A DNA stretch of 64,000 bases from DASZXJ01 sp035545895 (GTDB lineage: Bacteria > Planctomycetota > Phycisphaerae > Tepidisphaerales > Tepidisphaeraceae). The DNA is taken from assembly GCA_035545895.1 (NCBI GenBank), contig DASZXJ010000030.1:1-64000 (forward strand), given 5' to 3'. Shown here piece after piece: positions 49,765-59,307 of this stretch. The first letter of the stretch is position 1. Every line of letters begins with the position of its first letter. A program made the position numbers and the translations under genes. The notes below the pieces were generated by a model that saw only the letters and a program-made list of their open reading frames with translations, was not told the origin of the DNA and did no database searches.

Positions 49765-51435
49765 ATGTTCGATCCTTTAACTCAGCGACGCTACCTCATC
49801 CCATTTCGGGCTGCTCGTTTGCCACAGCGGGTGACGGATGTGCTCGTTATTGGCGGCGGCGTGGCGGGGCTTCGTGCTGCCATTGCTGCGGCCGAGCAGG
49901 GGGCGGAAGTTCTGCTGCTCACTAAAGATACCGTTGAACAATCCAACACGTGGTACGCACAGGGTGGCATCGCTGCGGTCCTTCAGCCACTCGATTCAGT
50001 CGAGGCTCATGTCCGAGACACTGAGGAGGTCGGTGTGGGATTGTGCGATGAGAAGGCCGTCCGCATCGTGGTGGAAGAAGGGCCCAAACGGGTGCTTGAA
50101 CTTCTGACCTGGGGCGCTCATTTCGACAAGCAGTTAGGCAACCCGCATGACCTGGCCTTTGGTCTGGAAGGCGGACACAGCTACGCGCGAATCCTTCATG
50201 CATATGGCGATGCCACCGGTAAAGAGCTGGCTCAGACGCTGATCAACAAGTTGCGGAGTTTCGAAACCATTCGAGTATCCGAGAACACGTTTGCCATTGA
50301 CCTCATTTCCGACGAGGGGCGATGCGTTGGCGTGCTGGCGCTGATCGATGGCGCGATTCATGTCATCTGGGCGCGGCGCACGATCCTGGCCAGCGGTGGC
50401 GCGGGACAGCTTTATCGCGAATCGACCAATCCCAAGATCGCGACGGCCGATGGTCATGCCATGGCATGGCGCGCCGGCGCTTCGCTGGCGGATATGGAGA
50501 TGGTGCAATTCCATCCCACCACGCTTTACGTGGCCGGTTCCAGTCGTGCACTAATCACCGAAGCCGTTCGCGGCGAAGGCGCGCACCTGGTCGATAAGAA
50601 CGGCCACCGCTTCATGCCCGATTATCATCCGATGGCTGAGCTGGCGCCGCGCGACATTGTCAGCCGGGCGATTGTCGAACAGATTCGCAAGACCAACTTC
50701 ACGCACGTTTTTCTCGATGTACGGCATCTGCAAACCGATAAGTTCCGCGAGCGGTTTCCACAACTCGCCCGCTTGTGCGATCAGTTCGAAATCGATGTTG
50801 CCAAAGATCTGATCCCGATTCATCCGGCGACACATTACATGATCGGCGGTGTCGAGGCGGATGAAGCGGGACGAACCAGTCTGTCCGGGTTATATGCGGT
50901 CGGCGAAGCCAGTTGCTCCGGCCTGCATGGCGCTAACCGGCTCGCCAGCAACTCATTGCTCGAAGGACTTGTTTTCGGCGCTCGAGCGGGCGTCGATGCC
51001 GCTATCGCAACCCGAACCAACGGTTTTAAGTTTCCACAAAACCTCGAACATAAGATCGCGCCATCCGACAAAACCGAACTGGACATCGTGGACGTTCGCA
51101 ATTCCCTGCGAAGCGTGATGTGGCGCAATGTGGGCATCGAGCGTACGGCCGAACGGCTGACCGAGACACGCGAGATCATCGCTTTTTGGAGTCGCTACGT
51201 CATGGACAAGACATTTGGTCCTGCCGAAGTCGGCGTGAGCGGCGCGGTTGCCGGCTGGGAACTTCAGAACATGCTCAGCGCTTGTTTTCTCATTGCGACC
51301 GCCGCGGATACGCGTGCCGAGTCTCGTGGCGCCCATTATCGCCTGGATTATCCACAGCGCGATGATTCACGATGGCGATTGCATTTATGCTGGCAGCGGC
51401 CGATGCAGTCGCCGCTCGCCAAGCCGGTCAGTTAG
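49765..51435 (+). CDS. nadB: L-aspartate oxidase
   Basis: Oxidises aspartate to iminoaspartate for de novo NAD synthesis; FAD-dependent. The 556-residue protein has LVIGGGVAGLRAAIAAAEQG (FAD loop), SNTWYAQGGIAAVLQ, GGHSYARILHAYGDATG and the NRLASNSLLEGLVFG block, all diagnostic. Length is a little over the usual 530. nadA and nadC are not in the window. It ends 8 bases into a convergent gene. Confidence 0.94.
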   Translation: MFDPLTQRRYLIPFRAARLPQRVTDVLVIGGGVAGLRAAIAAAEQGAEVLLLTKDTVEQSNTWYAQGGIAAVLQPLDSVEAHVRDTEEVGVGLCDEKAVRIVVEEGPKRVLELLTWGAHFDKQLGNPHDLAFGLEGGHSYARILHAYGDATGKELAQTLINKLRSFETIRVSENTFAIDLISDEGRCVGVLALIDGAIHVIWARRTILASGGAGQLYRESTNPKIATADGHAMAWRAGASLADMEMVQFHPTTLYVAGSSRALITEAVRGEGAHLVDKNGHRFMPDYHPMAELAPRDIVSRAIVEQIRKTNFTHVFLDVRHLQTDKFRERFPQLARLCDQFEIDVAKDLIPIHPATHYMIGGVEADEAGRTSLSGLYAVGEASCSGLHGANRLASNSLLEGLVFGARAGVDAAIATRTNGFKFPQNLEHKIAPSDKTELDIVDVRNSLRSVMWRNVGIERTAERLTETREIIAFWSRYVMDKTFGPAEVGVSGAVAGWELQNMLSACFLIATAADTRAESRGAHYRLDYPQRDDSRWRLHLCWQRPMQSPLAKPVS

Positions 51436-52549
51436 TTGCTCTTTCTTTCTGCAATGTGACGTTATGGATCGGCCAGCTGCGCGCGCCAAATTCACTCTTG
51501 TATCGCGGCGACCCGCGAAGCATGTCGAAGCATTTCATGCCTTCCGTAATTGAGTGTTGCAGTGCGAGTCCCATGAGTACGATTCCCGGACTGAATGCCG
51601 AGAACTTGGCATCATGGCCGATTGTCCAGAGCATGGGTCCGCTGGCGCTGCGCAGGCAGATCAGTCCCGCGGCATATTCGCCGTTGAGACGCAGTTCATA
51701 AACGCGCAGCCGTTTCCACGCGACCAGTTCGGCGCCCGTATGTTTGAACATCGGCTTAAACGTCCAGCGTGCTTTCAACCCCTTGTTTCCGCCGGCGCGC
51801 TGAACCAGTTCAAGTGTCCGTTCGCAAGCCTGTTGAACGTCATCCTGAGTTTCGGAGATTGCCAGTTCCGCGCCCGCCTTGGTCTGGGCATTGCGGAGCT
51901 TGCGTCGTAATTCCTTGCGGTCGCGCGCGTCCAGAGTCGCCAGATATTCTTCCCAGCTTCCTGGAAGAGTGACCCGGCAGACCTGTTCGGATGGTACGCT
52001 CTGGACCGTAAACCGTGCCTCGGCGGCGGCGACCTGCAAGGCTGTTTGATCCATGCATTCCGGCCGACAATTGTGAATGACCAGGCGATTCACATCAATT
52101 CCCGGCAAATGGTTCATCGCATAAAAAAGTGATTTCCACGCGGCAAATGAATCTTCGACTGATATCAACGGATCAAGATAATCGCTGAGAATCGATCCCG
52201 GTGTATGCAGTATTCCGTGCGCATCGATTCGCACGGGCAAAGTGCCGACCAGTTGTCCGCCACGCCAAAGAGTCAGTAGGCGGAATCGCCGGGCGCGAAG
52301 AAACGGCTTGGCGAGTTCAAACTGCCAGGCGGGCGTGTGAAAGGCGCTGGCTTTTGGGTTGCTTTGACAAAGCTGGTTCCATGACTCAATCACCTGCGGA
52401 TCTTCCGGCCAGCTTTCGTGCCAGTGAGCAACCAGGCCATCGGTTGCGGCGAATCGGCGCGGTTGCAAACTCGCTTTCCAATGACTGAATATCAGTGTCG
52501 GATGAGGTACTGCTATTCCCAGATGCGATAGCTTCTCAGTCAGGTGCAT
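51428..52549 (-). CDS. CelD/FemAB-like GNAT acetyltransferase
   Basis: A 373-residue protein with the double-GNAT (BioF2/CelD-type) fold: SNPKASAFHTPAWQFELAKP, the strand RRFRLLTLWRGGQLVGTLPV, and the second half ALDARDRKELRRKLRNAQTK, ending KCFDMLRGSPRYKSEFG. Family members are linked to exopolysaccharide modification or aminoacyl transfer; the substrate is unknown. The ATG at 52549 follows GGGAGA; the frame extends ten codons upstream. The 3' end overlaps nadB by 8 bases and the gene diverges from rnd. Confidence 0.75.
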   Translation of the reverse strand: MHLTEKLSHLGIAVPHPTLIFSHWKASLQPRRFAATDGLVAHWHESWPEDPQVIESWNQLCQSNPKASAFHTPAWQFELAKPFLRARRFRLLTLWRGGQLVGTLPVRIDAHGILHTPGSILSDYLDPLISVEDSFAAWKSLFYAMNHLPGIDVNRLVIHNCRPECMDQTALQVAAAEARFTVQSVPSEQVCRVTLPGSWEEYLATLDARDRKELRRKLRNAQTKAGAELAISETQDDVQQACERTLELVQRAGGNKGLKARWTFKPMFKHTGAELVAWKRLRVYELRLNGEYAAGLICLRSASGPMLWTIGHDAKFSAFSPGIVLMGLALQHSITEGMKCFDMLRGSPRYKSEFGARSWPIHNVTLQKERATN

Positions 52550-52719
52550 GGAATCTCCCTTGACCAAGAAGTACCTCATGGGATTCGCAAAGACAGAAAC
52601 GTATATATTCGGACCTCGCTGAAACCGTGATTGCGAATCGGCATATTCCGACTCTGCCGACTTTGCCGCTTGAAGCAGTGGTAGTCGGCTGGTTTAGCCC
52701 GTATAGTGCGGCTGGCGGA

Positions 52720-54033
52720 ATGGAACAGCACATGAGCGACCCGTCCAAATCCCGATCGCGCGCCACGTATTCGCGAGCCATGCATCGCGAGCGACAACAT
52801 CAGTCCGCTCATGCCGAAGGCGAGGAAGCCCGTCCACAGCGAATCATTGAACATCCGCTCGTCCCGCGCAAACCGGGCGAGTTGATCTCCACCCAGCCGG
52901 CGCTGGCTGAGATGATCGACCACCTTCGCCAACAAAAGAGCTTCGCCTACGACAGCGAGTTCATCGGTGAACTGAGTTATCATCCGCGGCTATGTCTGCT
53001 GCAGGTCGCGTCGATCGAGCGAATTGGCTTGATCGACCCGCTGGCTCCCATTGATCTGGCTCCTTTCTGGGAATTGCTCGCCGACGGGTCGATCCAGAAG
53101 ATTCTGCATGCCGGTGAGCAGGACATCGAGCCGGTGCATCGACTGATCGGTCGGCCCGCCGCCAATATCTTTGATACGCAAATCATTGCCGGTTTCGTCG
53201 GCTTGGCGTATCCGATCGGACTGAGCAAGCTGATTCACGAGTTGATCGGAACCAAGCTCGGGAAAGGGCTGACCTTTACACATTGGGATCAGCGTCCTCT
53301 ATCGCCTCAGCAACTCGCCTACGCGGCGGATGATGTACGTTACCTTCCCGCAGCGGCTGCTTTGCTGCAGCAAAGTCTGACCGCTTTGAAGCACCAGGAC
53401 TGGGCCGCAGAAGAATGCAATTCACTTTGCGATCCCAAGCGATATGAATTCAATCCCGACACAGCGTTCACGCGAATCCGCGGCGCCGGATCGCTGCCGC
53501 CACAGCAGCTTGCGGTGTTGCGGGAACTGACGATCTGGCGAGATTCAGCCGCCCTTGAACATGATCTTCCGCCAAGAGCATTCTTGAAGGACGAGATACT
53601 GCTCGATATGGCGCGCTCGCCAATCAAGGATGTCAGAAAACTCGAGCGCGTTCGTGGTTTGCCCCGGCCCGTCGAACTGGCGCACGGCGCAGCCATTGTT
53701 GAAGCAACCTTGCGCAGTCTGGCGATTTCACCAGCCGATCGTCCCATGACGCGCCACATCGATCCGACTCCACCCGAGCGCTTTGCCGCTGATGCGCTCT
53801 ATGGGCTCCTTTCGGTTGTCTGTTCGGGCCGGGGAATTGATCCAGCGCTGGTCGCCAGCCGTCAGGACATCGGCGAGCTATACAAGGCGCTCAAGGAAAA
53901 TTCGGAAATGCCCGACCTGCGCGTTCTCAAAGGCTGGCGAGCACAAGCGTGTGGGAATGAACTGCTCGATGTCTTCAACGGCAAACGCAAAGTCCATCTG
54001 GAATGGATCGATGGAGGGCTGAAAATCTCCTGA
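52720..54033 (+). CDS. rnd: Ribonuclease D
   Basis: A 3'-5' exoribonuclease for tRNA and small RNA maturation. About 437 residues. DEDDy motifs: FAYDSEFIGELSYHP (DSEF, the first acidic pair), ILHAGEQDIEP, FDTQIIAGF and the C-terminal YAADDVRYL with the Tyr-Asp pair; an HRDC domain (GLPPQQLAVLRELTIWRD-type) follows after about residue 230, with a second HRDC-like region to 400. The N-terminal 45 residues are charged and Arg/Ser-rich. ATG 52720 is used; ATG 52732 is also possible. Confidence 0.9.
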   Translation: MEQHMSDPSKSRSRATYSRAMHRERQHQSAHAEGEEARPQRIIEHPLVPRKPGELISTQPALAEMIDHLRQQKSFAYDSEFIGELSYHPRLCLLQVASIERIGLIDPLAPIDLAPFWELLADGSIQKILHAGEQDIEPVHRLIGRPAANIFDTQIIAGFVGLAYPIGLSKLIHELIGTKLGKGLTFTHWDQRPLSPQQLAYAADDVRYLPAAAALLQQSLTALKHQDWAAEECNSLCDPKRYEFNPDTAFTRIRGAGSLPPQQLAVLRELTIWRDSAALEHDLPPRAFLKDEILLDMARSPIKDVRKLERVRGLPRPVELAHGAAIVEATLRSLAISPADRPMTRHIDPTPPERFAADALYGLLSVVCSGRGIDPALVASRQDIGELYKALKENSEMPDLRVLKGWRAQACGNELLDVFNGKRKVHLEWIDGGLKIS

Positions 54034-54064
54034 TCGTTCGCCTATCATGTTGTGAGGTTCAATC

Positions 54065-54286
54065 GTGCCGATTTACGAATACACCTGCGAAAAGTGCAAC
54101 GAGCATTTTGAAAAGCTCGTGCGTTCAATCCAAAACGCCGAAACGGTTTCCTGCCCCAAGTGCGGCTCGACGAAGACCGTCCGATCTTTAAGCGTCTTTT
54201 CGGTTGGCGCTGAACAAAACAAAGGTCAATCATCGCCCGGCGGTTGCGGTCGCTGCGGCGGACCGGGACCTTGCGCCATGGGTTGA
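54065..54286 (+). CDS. FmdB-type zinc-ribbon protein
   Basis: A 73-residue zinc ribbon: MPIYEYTCEKCNEHFEKLV with the first Cys pair, VSCPKCGSTKTVR with the second, then a Gly/Cys-rich tail (GGCGRCGGPGPCAMG). Members of the FmdB/CxxC_CxxC_SSSS family are small regulatory or unknown proteins. The gene follows rnd by 31 bases and is separated from flagellin by a terminator. Confidence 0.85.
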   Translation: MPIYEYTCEKCNEHFEKLVRSIQNAETVSCPKCGSTKTVRSLSVFSVGAEQNKGQSSPGGCGRCGGPGPCAMG

Positions 54287-54434
54287 GCGGCGCTGGTGCG
54301 CATTCCCCGGCCGCTTGCGGCTTAACGCAACGGTGATCGCCCAGCGTCGCGCGAATGTGTTTCAAAATGCGCAATTCATCGCGAATTCCTGAGATTTTCC
54401 TGCTGTCCGAGTTGATCGAGTTCTAAAACAAGAA

Positions 54435-54460
54435 AGGCCGACGTCTTTCGACGCCGGCCT
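54435..54460 (-). terminator. Rho-independent-like terminator of the flagellin gene
   Basis: On the minus strand AGGCCGGCGTC and GACGTCGGCCT form an 11-bp stem with one mismatch around a GAAA loop, followed by TTTCTTGTTTT. It starts 26 bases past the flagellin stop codon, the classic position and form of an intrinsic terminator. Confidence 0.75.
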
Positions 54461-54486
54461 CCCTGGGTTCATCCTGCTATCGAGGG

Positions 54487-55890
54487 TTAACGGCCAAGCA
54501 GGGCAAGAACTTGTTGAGGCGAGGAGTTGGCCTGCGCCAAAACAGAGGTTGTGGCCTGAACCAAAATCTGTGAACGCGTCAGTGCCGCGGTTTCCGACGC
54601 GAAGTCGGCATCACGGATGGCGCTTTCGCTTGCAGTGACATTTTCCAACGCGACCTGCAGGCTGTTGACGTTGGTATCGAGCACGTCTTTCTGCAATGCA
54701 CCGAGACGGCCGCGCAATGTGGCAACTTGGCCAATCGCTTCGGTGATGATCTTCTGGGCCTGGATGGCATTTCCACTCAGGAGCGAATTCTGCCCGCCGC
54801 TGCCCAGACTGGACAGGAATCCGGTGATATTGTCGCCTAGCTTGGTTGTGGCAACCGAGCCGACGCCGATCTGGATTTGCCCCTGGCGATTGACCTGCGA
54901 GCCAATCTGGAATCGTGCGCCGCCGCCGGTGATCGTAAAGCTGGTCGTGCCGGTTGCGGTGTTCTGGGCAAAATCCTTGTCGAGCGTGAGGTTGACATCC
55001 AGGTCGCCGCTGCGAACCGAAGCGACCAGTCCATGAACTTCCGCCTGCGAGCCGTTGATGTTCACGGTCGCATCGTCGCCATAGGTTTTTCCGTTGGCGA
55101 AGGTTCCGTTGATCGTCTTGATGCTGACGAACTGGTCGGAACCATAGTTGGTGGTGGTGAAGCGGAGCGTGCCACCGCTGACAATGGAACTGACGCCTGT
55201 AGCGCCCGCCAATTGGTTGACGGCAAACGAGATTGAGCTGGTCGCCGTGCCCGAAGCGAACGAAAGCTGTTCGGTTCCAGCATTGCCCGCCACTTCGATG
55301 GTCACCGGGCCCGATGCGGTAGTCCCGGTGAAATCGACTTCGCCGACCTTGGCACTGGCGATGACCTGCACGGTGATCGTCTGGTAGCCGTTATCGGGAA
55401 GTTTTGCGGAGTTGATCTGGAAGGAATCGATCGCCGTGCTCGCCACACCGCTGGTGGTGTAGTCGAGCCCGCCGTTCAACAGCTTCACGCCGTTGAACTG
55501 CGTGGTGTTGGCGATGCGGTTCACGCTATTGAGAATTGCATCAACCTGAAGCTGGTTGGCTTCGATTTCCTGACGGGACAACGCGCCGCTGTTGGCGGCT
55601 TCGTTGGTCAGGCCCTGCAATTCAAGCAGGACGGAAGACACTTCGCTGAGCGCGCCTTCAGCGGTATTGATGACGTTGCCGGCGCGTGTGGAATTGTCGA
55701 TCGCCTGGTTAATGCCGGTGATTTCGCTACGAAGGGTTTCGCTGGCGATAAGTCCGGCCGGTGCATCCTTGCCTGAGTTGATCTTCAGGCCCGTCGATAA
55801 ACGTTGCAGACGTAAAGCCAAGTCTGAATTGTTTTTGTTCAATTGGGTGATTGCGCCCAATGAAGCGATGTTTGTGTTAATCCGACTCAT
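54487..55890 (-). CDS. fliC: Flagellin
   Basis: Structural subunit of the flagellar filament, 467 residues, exported by the flagellar type III system without a signal peptide. The conserved N-terminal domain (MSRINTNIASLGAITQLNKN, LSTGLKINSGKDAPAGLIAS) and C-terminal domain (ESAIRDADFASETAALTRSQ, ANSSPQQVLALLG) are intact; the middle 150-340 is variable, Thr/Gly/Val-rich and exposed on the filament. The ATG at 55890 has GGAGG five bases before it. It stands alone: no other flagellar gene is near, and the terminator at 54435 isolates it. A glycosyltransferase of the OGT type at 14.7 kb might modify it, but that is not shown. Confidence 0.95.
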   Translation of the reverse strand: MSRINTNIASLGAITQLNKNNSDLALRLQRLSTGLKINSGKDAPAGLIASETLRSEITGINQAIDNSTRAGNVINTAEGALSEVSSVLLELQGLTNEAANSGALSRQEIEANQLQVDAILNSVNRIANTTQFNGVKLLNGGLDYTTSGVASTAIDSFQINSAKLPDNGYQTITVQVIASAKVGEVDFTGTTASGPVTIEVAGNAGTEQLSFASGTATSSISFAVNQLAGATGVSSIVSGGTLRFTTTNYGSDQFVSIKTINGTFANGKTYGDDATVNINGSQAEVHGLVASVRSGDLDVNLTLDKDFAQNTATGTTSFTITGGGARFQIGSQVNRQGQIQIGVGSVATTKLGDNITGFLSSLGSGGQNSLLSGNAIQAQKIITEAIGQVATLRGRLGALQKDVLDTNVNSLQVALENVTASESAIRDADFASETAALTRSQILVQATTSVLAQANSSPQQVLALLGR

Positions 55891-56352
55891 TGTATCCTCC
55901 ATGATACTTGATGAACCCGCGGCGGATGTCCGTATCCACCGAAACGGTCACTTGGTTTTTTGAACTCGTCGATCACCCTGGAATGCGGCAAGGGTCTTAG
56001 CAGGACGATTGGCCGCTGGCCTCAGATTGATCGGACAAAACAGGAGATACCGAGCCGGTGCTCCGCGCCGGCGGATGAAGTGAAGTGCTTGGGTGGGCAA
56101 CCTCCCTGTTGATGGTCTTGAGATCCCGGGCGAATCCGTTCGCTCGCGAGGCTTTTTCGCCGCACCCTACTTCGGACAGGCATTGGCGCAAACTTTAGCA
56201 GACCAGGGCGCAATTTCTGTGGCGCTTCAGATTGCCGATAATAACATTGTCAAATTGGAATGGACCCATCTGGCGCAATTTTTGCGCGTTAGCGGCTTTA
56301 ATCAGGCCAAGGTTGCCAGTCCGGGGTCCGGTCGAATAGATTGGCGGGTCCA
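55891..56352. other. Long intergenic region between flagellin and pheT
   Basis: About 460 bases hold the divergent flagellin and pheT upstream regions. No gene, tRNA or riboswitch was recognised. There is a short palindrome GCGCAATTTTTGCGC at about 56272-56286. No match to sigma-28 or sigma-54 promoters was convincing for flagellin. No pheS gene lies here, although pheS commonly precedes pheT. Confidence 0.5.
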
Positions 56353-58356
56353 ATGAAAGTCAGTCTTGAATGGCTTGGTGATTTCGTGACCGGACGGCTG
56401 GATGCGAGCGCATTGGCCGAAGCGCTCACCCATGGCGGGTTTCCGGTCGAATCCATCGAAATGCACGGAAATGACCCGGTTTTGGACGTCGAAGTGACGA
56501 GCAATCGCGGGGATTGCCTATCACATATCGGTGTGGCGCGGGAAGTCGCAGCCGTGCTGAATCTGGTGGGCAAGGAGGTCAAATATGAAGCAACAGAATC
56601 AGCCATCCCGATCGCCCAGGTGACATCAGTCGCCATCGAGGCGGAACGATTGTGCCCGCATTACACGGCCCGGGTGATTCGCGGGGTCAAAATCAAACCT
56701 TCACCCGAATGGATGCAGCGACGATTGATGGCGGTGGGTGTCAGGCCAATCAACAACGTCGTCGATGTGACCAATTACGTCATGTTCGAAATGGGCCAGC
56801 CCCTGCATGCGTTTGATTTTGACAAATTGAGTGGGGGACGAATTATCGTGCGAACCGCCCGCGCGGGCGAAAGCATCGTCAGCATCGATGGCCATGAGCG
56901 AAAACTGTCGGCGGAGATGCTGGTGATTGCCGACGCCTCCAAGCCGGTTGCACTGGCCGGCGTGATGGGTGGCCGCGACAGCGAAGTCGGCGATGCGACC
57001 GTGACCGTGCTTCTGGAATCCGCTCGGTTTGATCCGCTTTCAGTCAGAAGCACCGCGCGCAAGCTGGCGATGAAAAGTGATGGCTCATATCGATTTGAGC
57101 GCGGCATCGATCCGACGTTGCCCCTTCGCGCCAGTTTAAGAACGGCCCAATTGATCCTTGAAACCGCCGGCGGCGAACTGTTCGCCGGAATCGCGCAGGA
57201 CGGCACGGAAATGTCGCCGCCCAGGAATCTGGTCTTGCGGCCACAGCGATTGAAAGAACTGCTCGGCGTCGAGATATCCCTCGTTTCCTGCGTCGATTCA
57301 CTGAACCGGCTGGGCCTGAAACCAACGGTCCACGAAGGACAAATCCACGTGGCGGTGCCGAGCTGGCGGGCGGACTTGAATATCGAGGCGGACCTCATCG
57401 AAGAAGTCGCTCGGCTGGTTGGATATGACAAGATTCCGATCCGCGATGAGCTGGCGATTCGGCTCACGCCGCCCGAGCCAAGGCTGAAAACGATCAATTC
57501 CATGCGATCAAATCTGGTGGCCGGCGGATATTTTGAAGCGGTGACGGTCACGTTTGTCAGCGATCAGTTGGCGGAAGATTTCAAGACTTCTGACGCGCGT
57601 CTTCCGCGAACCGATGCGATGGTTCGAAAAGTGGATGCGCAGCTTCGCCCCAGCATGTTGCCGGGTTTGCTGGAAGTCATCCGCCGCAACGAATTTGCCG
57701 GCAACGCGGATGCGAAGTTTTTTGAGATCGGATCGACGTTTATTCTCGATTCAGCCGGCAAGGTCGTCGAAAAACGACGGCTGGCGATTGTCGGCGGGGC
57801 GGATGTGCGCGATGTGCGAGGCATGATCGAATTGATTCTGAACCGGATCGATTCGAGCCGTTCAATCGAGATATCTCCCGCTGAAGCCCGAGGTTTTGCC
57901 CGCGGCGGTTGCGGGCAGGTCAAATGGGGCAAGGATGTGATTGGCCACCTCGGCAAGATCGATCGAAGCATTGCCGACAAGCTCGATCTTCGCAGCGCGC
58001 CGGTTGCGGCAGAAATCGAACTTGAGCCGTTGCTCGCTGATTCCGGCCATGTGCCGACACTTGCTCCGTTGCCGCGATTTCCAGCCGTGCGAAGAGATTT
58101 GTCGCTCATCATGCCCGACAACGTGCCGTTTGAATCGGTTCATCAGCTCATCAGGGAGAACTGGCCGGTTGAACTGGAAGCGATGGAATACGTGGGCTCT
58201 TATCGCGGCAAGCCGCTGGAGAAGGGAACCAAGAGCCAGACCATTTCGCTGGTATTTCGCGATGCGACGCAGACGCTGACCAACGAGGCCGTTGACGCGG
58301 CGATGGGAAAGGTGATCGATGCGGCCCAGCGCCAAGGCTTCAAACTCCGCCAGTGA
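56353..58356 (+). CDS. pheT: Phenylalanine-tRNA ligase beta subunit, short form
   Basis: The beta subunit binds tRNA and edits mischarged Tyr. At 667 residues it is shorter than the usual 790-800: after MKVSLEWLGDFV and the first 38 residues the sequence passes straight to PVLDVEVTSNRGDCLSHIGV, so the EMAP-like OB tRNA-binding domain that normally follows is absent. The B3/B4 editing domain (about 75-260, with RPINNVVDVTNYVMFEMGQP), B5 (VAVPSWRADLNIEADLIEE), and the C-terminal FDX-ACB domain (LPRFPAVRRDLSLIM) are present. The Phe-binding alpha subunit (pheS) is not in the window. crtB overlaps its end by 38 bases. Confidence 0.93.
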   Translation: MKVSLEWLGDFVTGRLDASALAEALTHGGFPVESIEMHGNDPVLDVEVTSNRGDCLSHIGVAREVAAVLNLVGKEVKYEATESAIPIAQVTSVAIEAERLCPHYTARVIRGVKIKPSPEWMQRRLMAVGVRPINNVVDVTNYVMFEMGQPLHAFDFDKLSGGRIIVRTARAGESIVSIDGHERKLSAEMLVIADASKPVALAGVMGGRDSEVGDATVTVLLESARFDPLSVRSTARKLAMKSDGSYRFERGIDPTLPLRASLRTAQLILETAGGELFAGIAQDGTEMSPPRNLVLRPQRLKELLGVEISLVSCVDSLNRLGLKPTVHEGQIHVAVPSWRADLNIEADLIEEVARLVGYDKIPIRDELAIRLTPPEPRLKTINSMRSNLVAGGYFEAVTVTFVSDQLAEDFKTSDARLPRTDAMVRKVDAQLRPSMLPGLLEVIRRNEFAGNADAKFFEIGSTFILDSAGKVVEKRRLAIVGGADVRDVRGMIELILNRIDSSRSIEISPAEARGFARGGCGQVKWGKDVIGHLGKIDRSIADKLDLRSAPVAAEIELEPLLADSGHVPTLAPLPRFPAVRRDLSLIMPDNVPFESVHQLIRENWPVELEAMEYVGSYRGKPLEKGTKSQTISLVFRDATQTLTNEAVDAAMGKVIDAAQRQGFKLRQ

Positions 58357-59302
58357 AGTCGGAGCGTTTGCCGCCGCCCGCGACATCTGCCGGCGTCATG
58401 CTCGCAGCTTTTATTTCATCAGCGCGTTTCTTCCCAAGCCCAAGCGCGATGCCGCCTGCGCTGTCCTGGCGTTTTGCCGCATGATCGATGAAGCGATCGA
58501 TCAGCCGCCGGGAATGGATGCGCCCAATCCAGCGGGTTCGCCATGCTGTTCGACCGATGAATTGACGACGCGGCTGAAAATGTTCGAGCAGCGCCTCGGT
58601 GAGATTTACGACAATCGCCTTGAATTGCCCAATACTGAATTCAGAACCAAGCAGCAGCACACGTTGCGGGCAATTTCGCTGACGGTGAATCGTTATGAGA
58701 TCCCCAAAGAGCATTTCATGGATTTGGCCGAAGGTTGCCGCATGGATCTGGTGCAGGCGCGTTATCCGACTTGGGATTCCTTGGAGAGATATTGTCATCA
58801 CGTCGCCGGTTCAGTTGGGCTGATGATGAGCTGCGTGTTTGGGCTGACTCACAGCGATGCTCAAAAATATGCAGTGATGATGGGAAATGCGATGCAACTG
58901 ACGAATATCCTGCGGGATATGAAACAGGACTGGGATCGCGGACGAATTTATCTCCCGCTGGAGGACATGGCGCGGTTTCGATACAGCGAAAAGCAACTGG
59001 CGACAGGCGTAATAAACACCGCATTCCGGGAACTCATGCAATTTGAAATCAATCGTGCCAGACAGATGTATCAGCAAGCATCTGAAGGACTGTGCTGGCT
59101 GGCGGGCGATGGTTCCCGATTAACTGCATCCGCGACGGCGGTACTCCATGCCGGAATACTCGATGCGATCCAAAAGCAGCATTACGATGTGTTTAACCAG
59201 ATTCCGCAACTGACAACGTCTCAGAAATTTCGCCGCTTGCCGGCAGCCTGGCAATTGGCGAGACGACAACCCGATGAGCCGCTTCCTCGGATCTTCATCT
59301 AA
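58319..59302 (+). CDS. crtB: Phytoene/squalene synthase family protein
   Basis: Head-to-head condensation of two prenyl diphosphates; 327 residues. Two Asp-rich motifs are visible: Asp57-Glu-Ala-Ile-Asp61 in AFCRMIDEAID and Asp200-Met-Lys-Gln-Asp204 in NILRDMKQDWDRGRIYLP; ARSFYFISAFLP is the N-terminal substrate region. Either phytoene (carotenoid) or squalene/hydroxysqualene (hopanoid) could be the product; the CrtC-type gene directly downstream favours a carotenoid route. The first ATG at 58319 overlaps pheT by 38 bases. No HpnC/HpnE genes are present. Confidence 0.87.
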   Translation: MRPSAKASNSASEVGAFAAARDICRRHARSFYFISAFLPKPKRDAACAVLAFCRMIDEAIDQPPGMDAPNPAGSPCCSTDELTTRLKMFEQRLGEIYDNRLELPNTEFRTKQQHTLRAISLTVNRYEIPKEHFMDLAEGCRMDLVQARYPTWDSLERYCHHVAGSVGLMMSCVFGLTHSDAQKYAVMMGNAMQLTNILRDMKQDWDRGRIYLPLEDMARFRYSEKQLATGVINTAFRELMQFEINRARQMYQQASEGLCWLAGDGSRLTASATAVLHAGILDAIQKQHYDVFNQIPQLTTSQKFRRLPAAWQLARRQPDEPLPRIFI

Positions 59303-59307
59303 CCACC

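Noticed and set aside
56234..56241. GCCGATAA, a sigma-28 -10-like motif near flagellin
   Set aside because: It points towards pheT and has no TAAA-type -35 at proper spacing; chance match.
56093..56356. An 87-codon frame upstream of pheT
   Set aside because: Weak start, no domain, runs over the pheT start; probably leader DNA.
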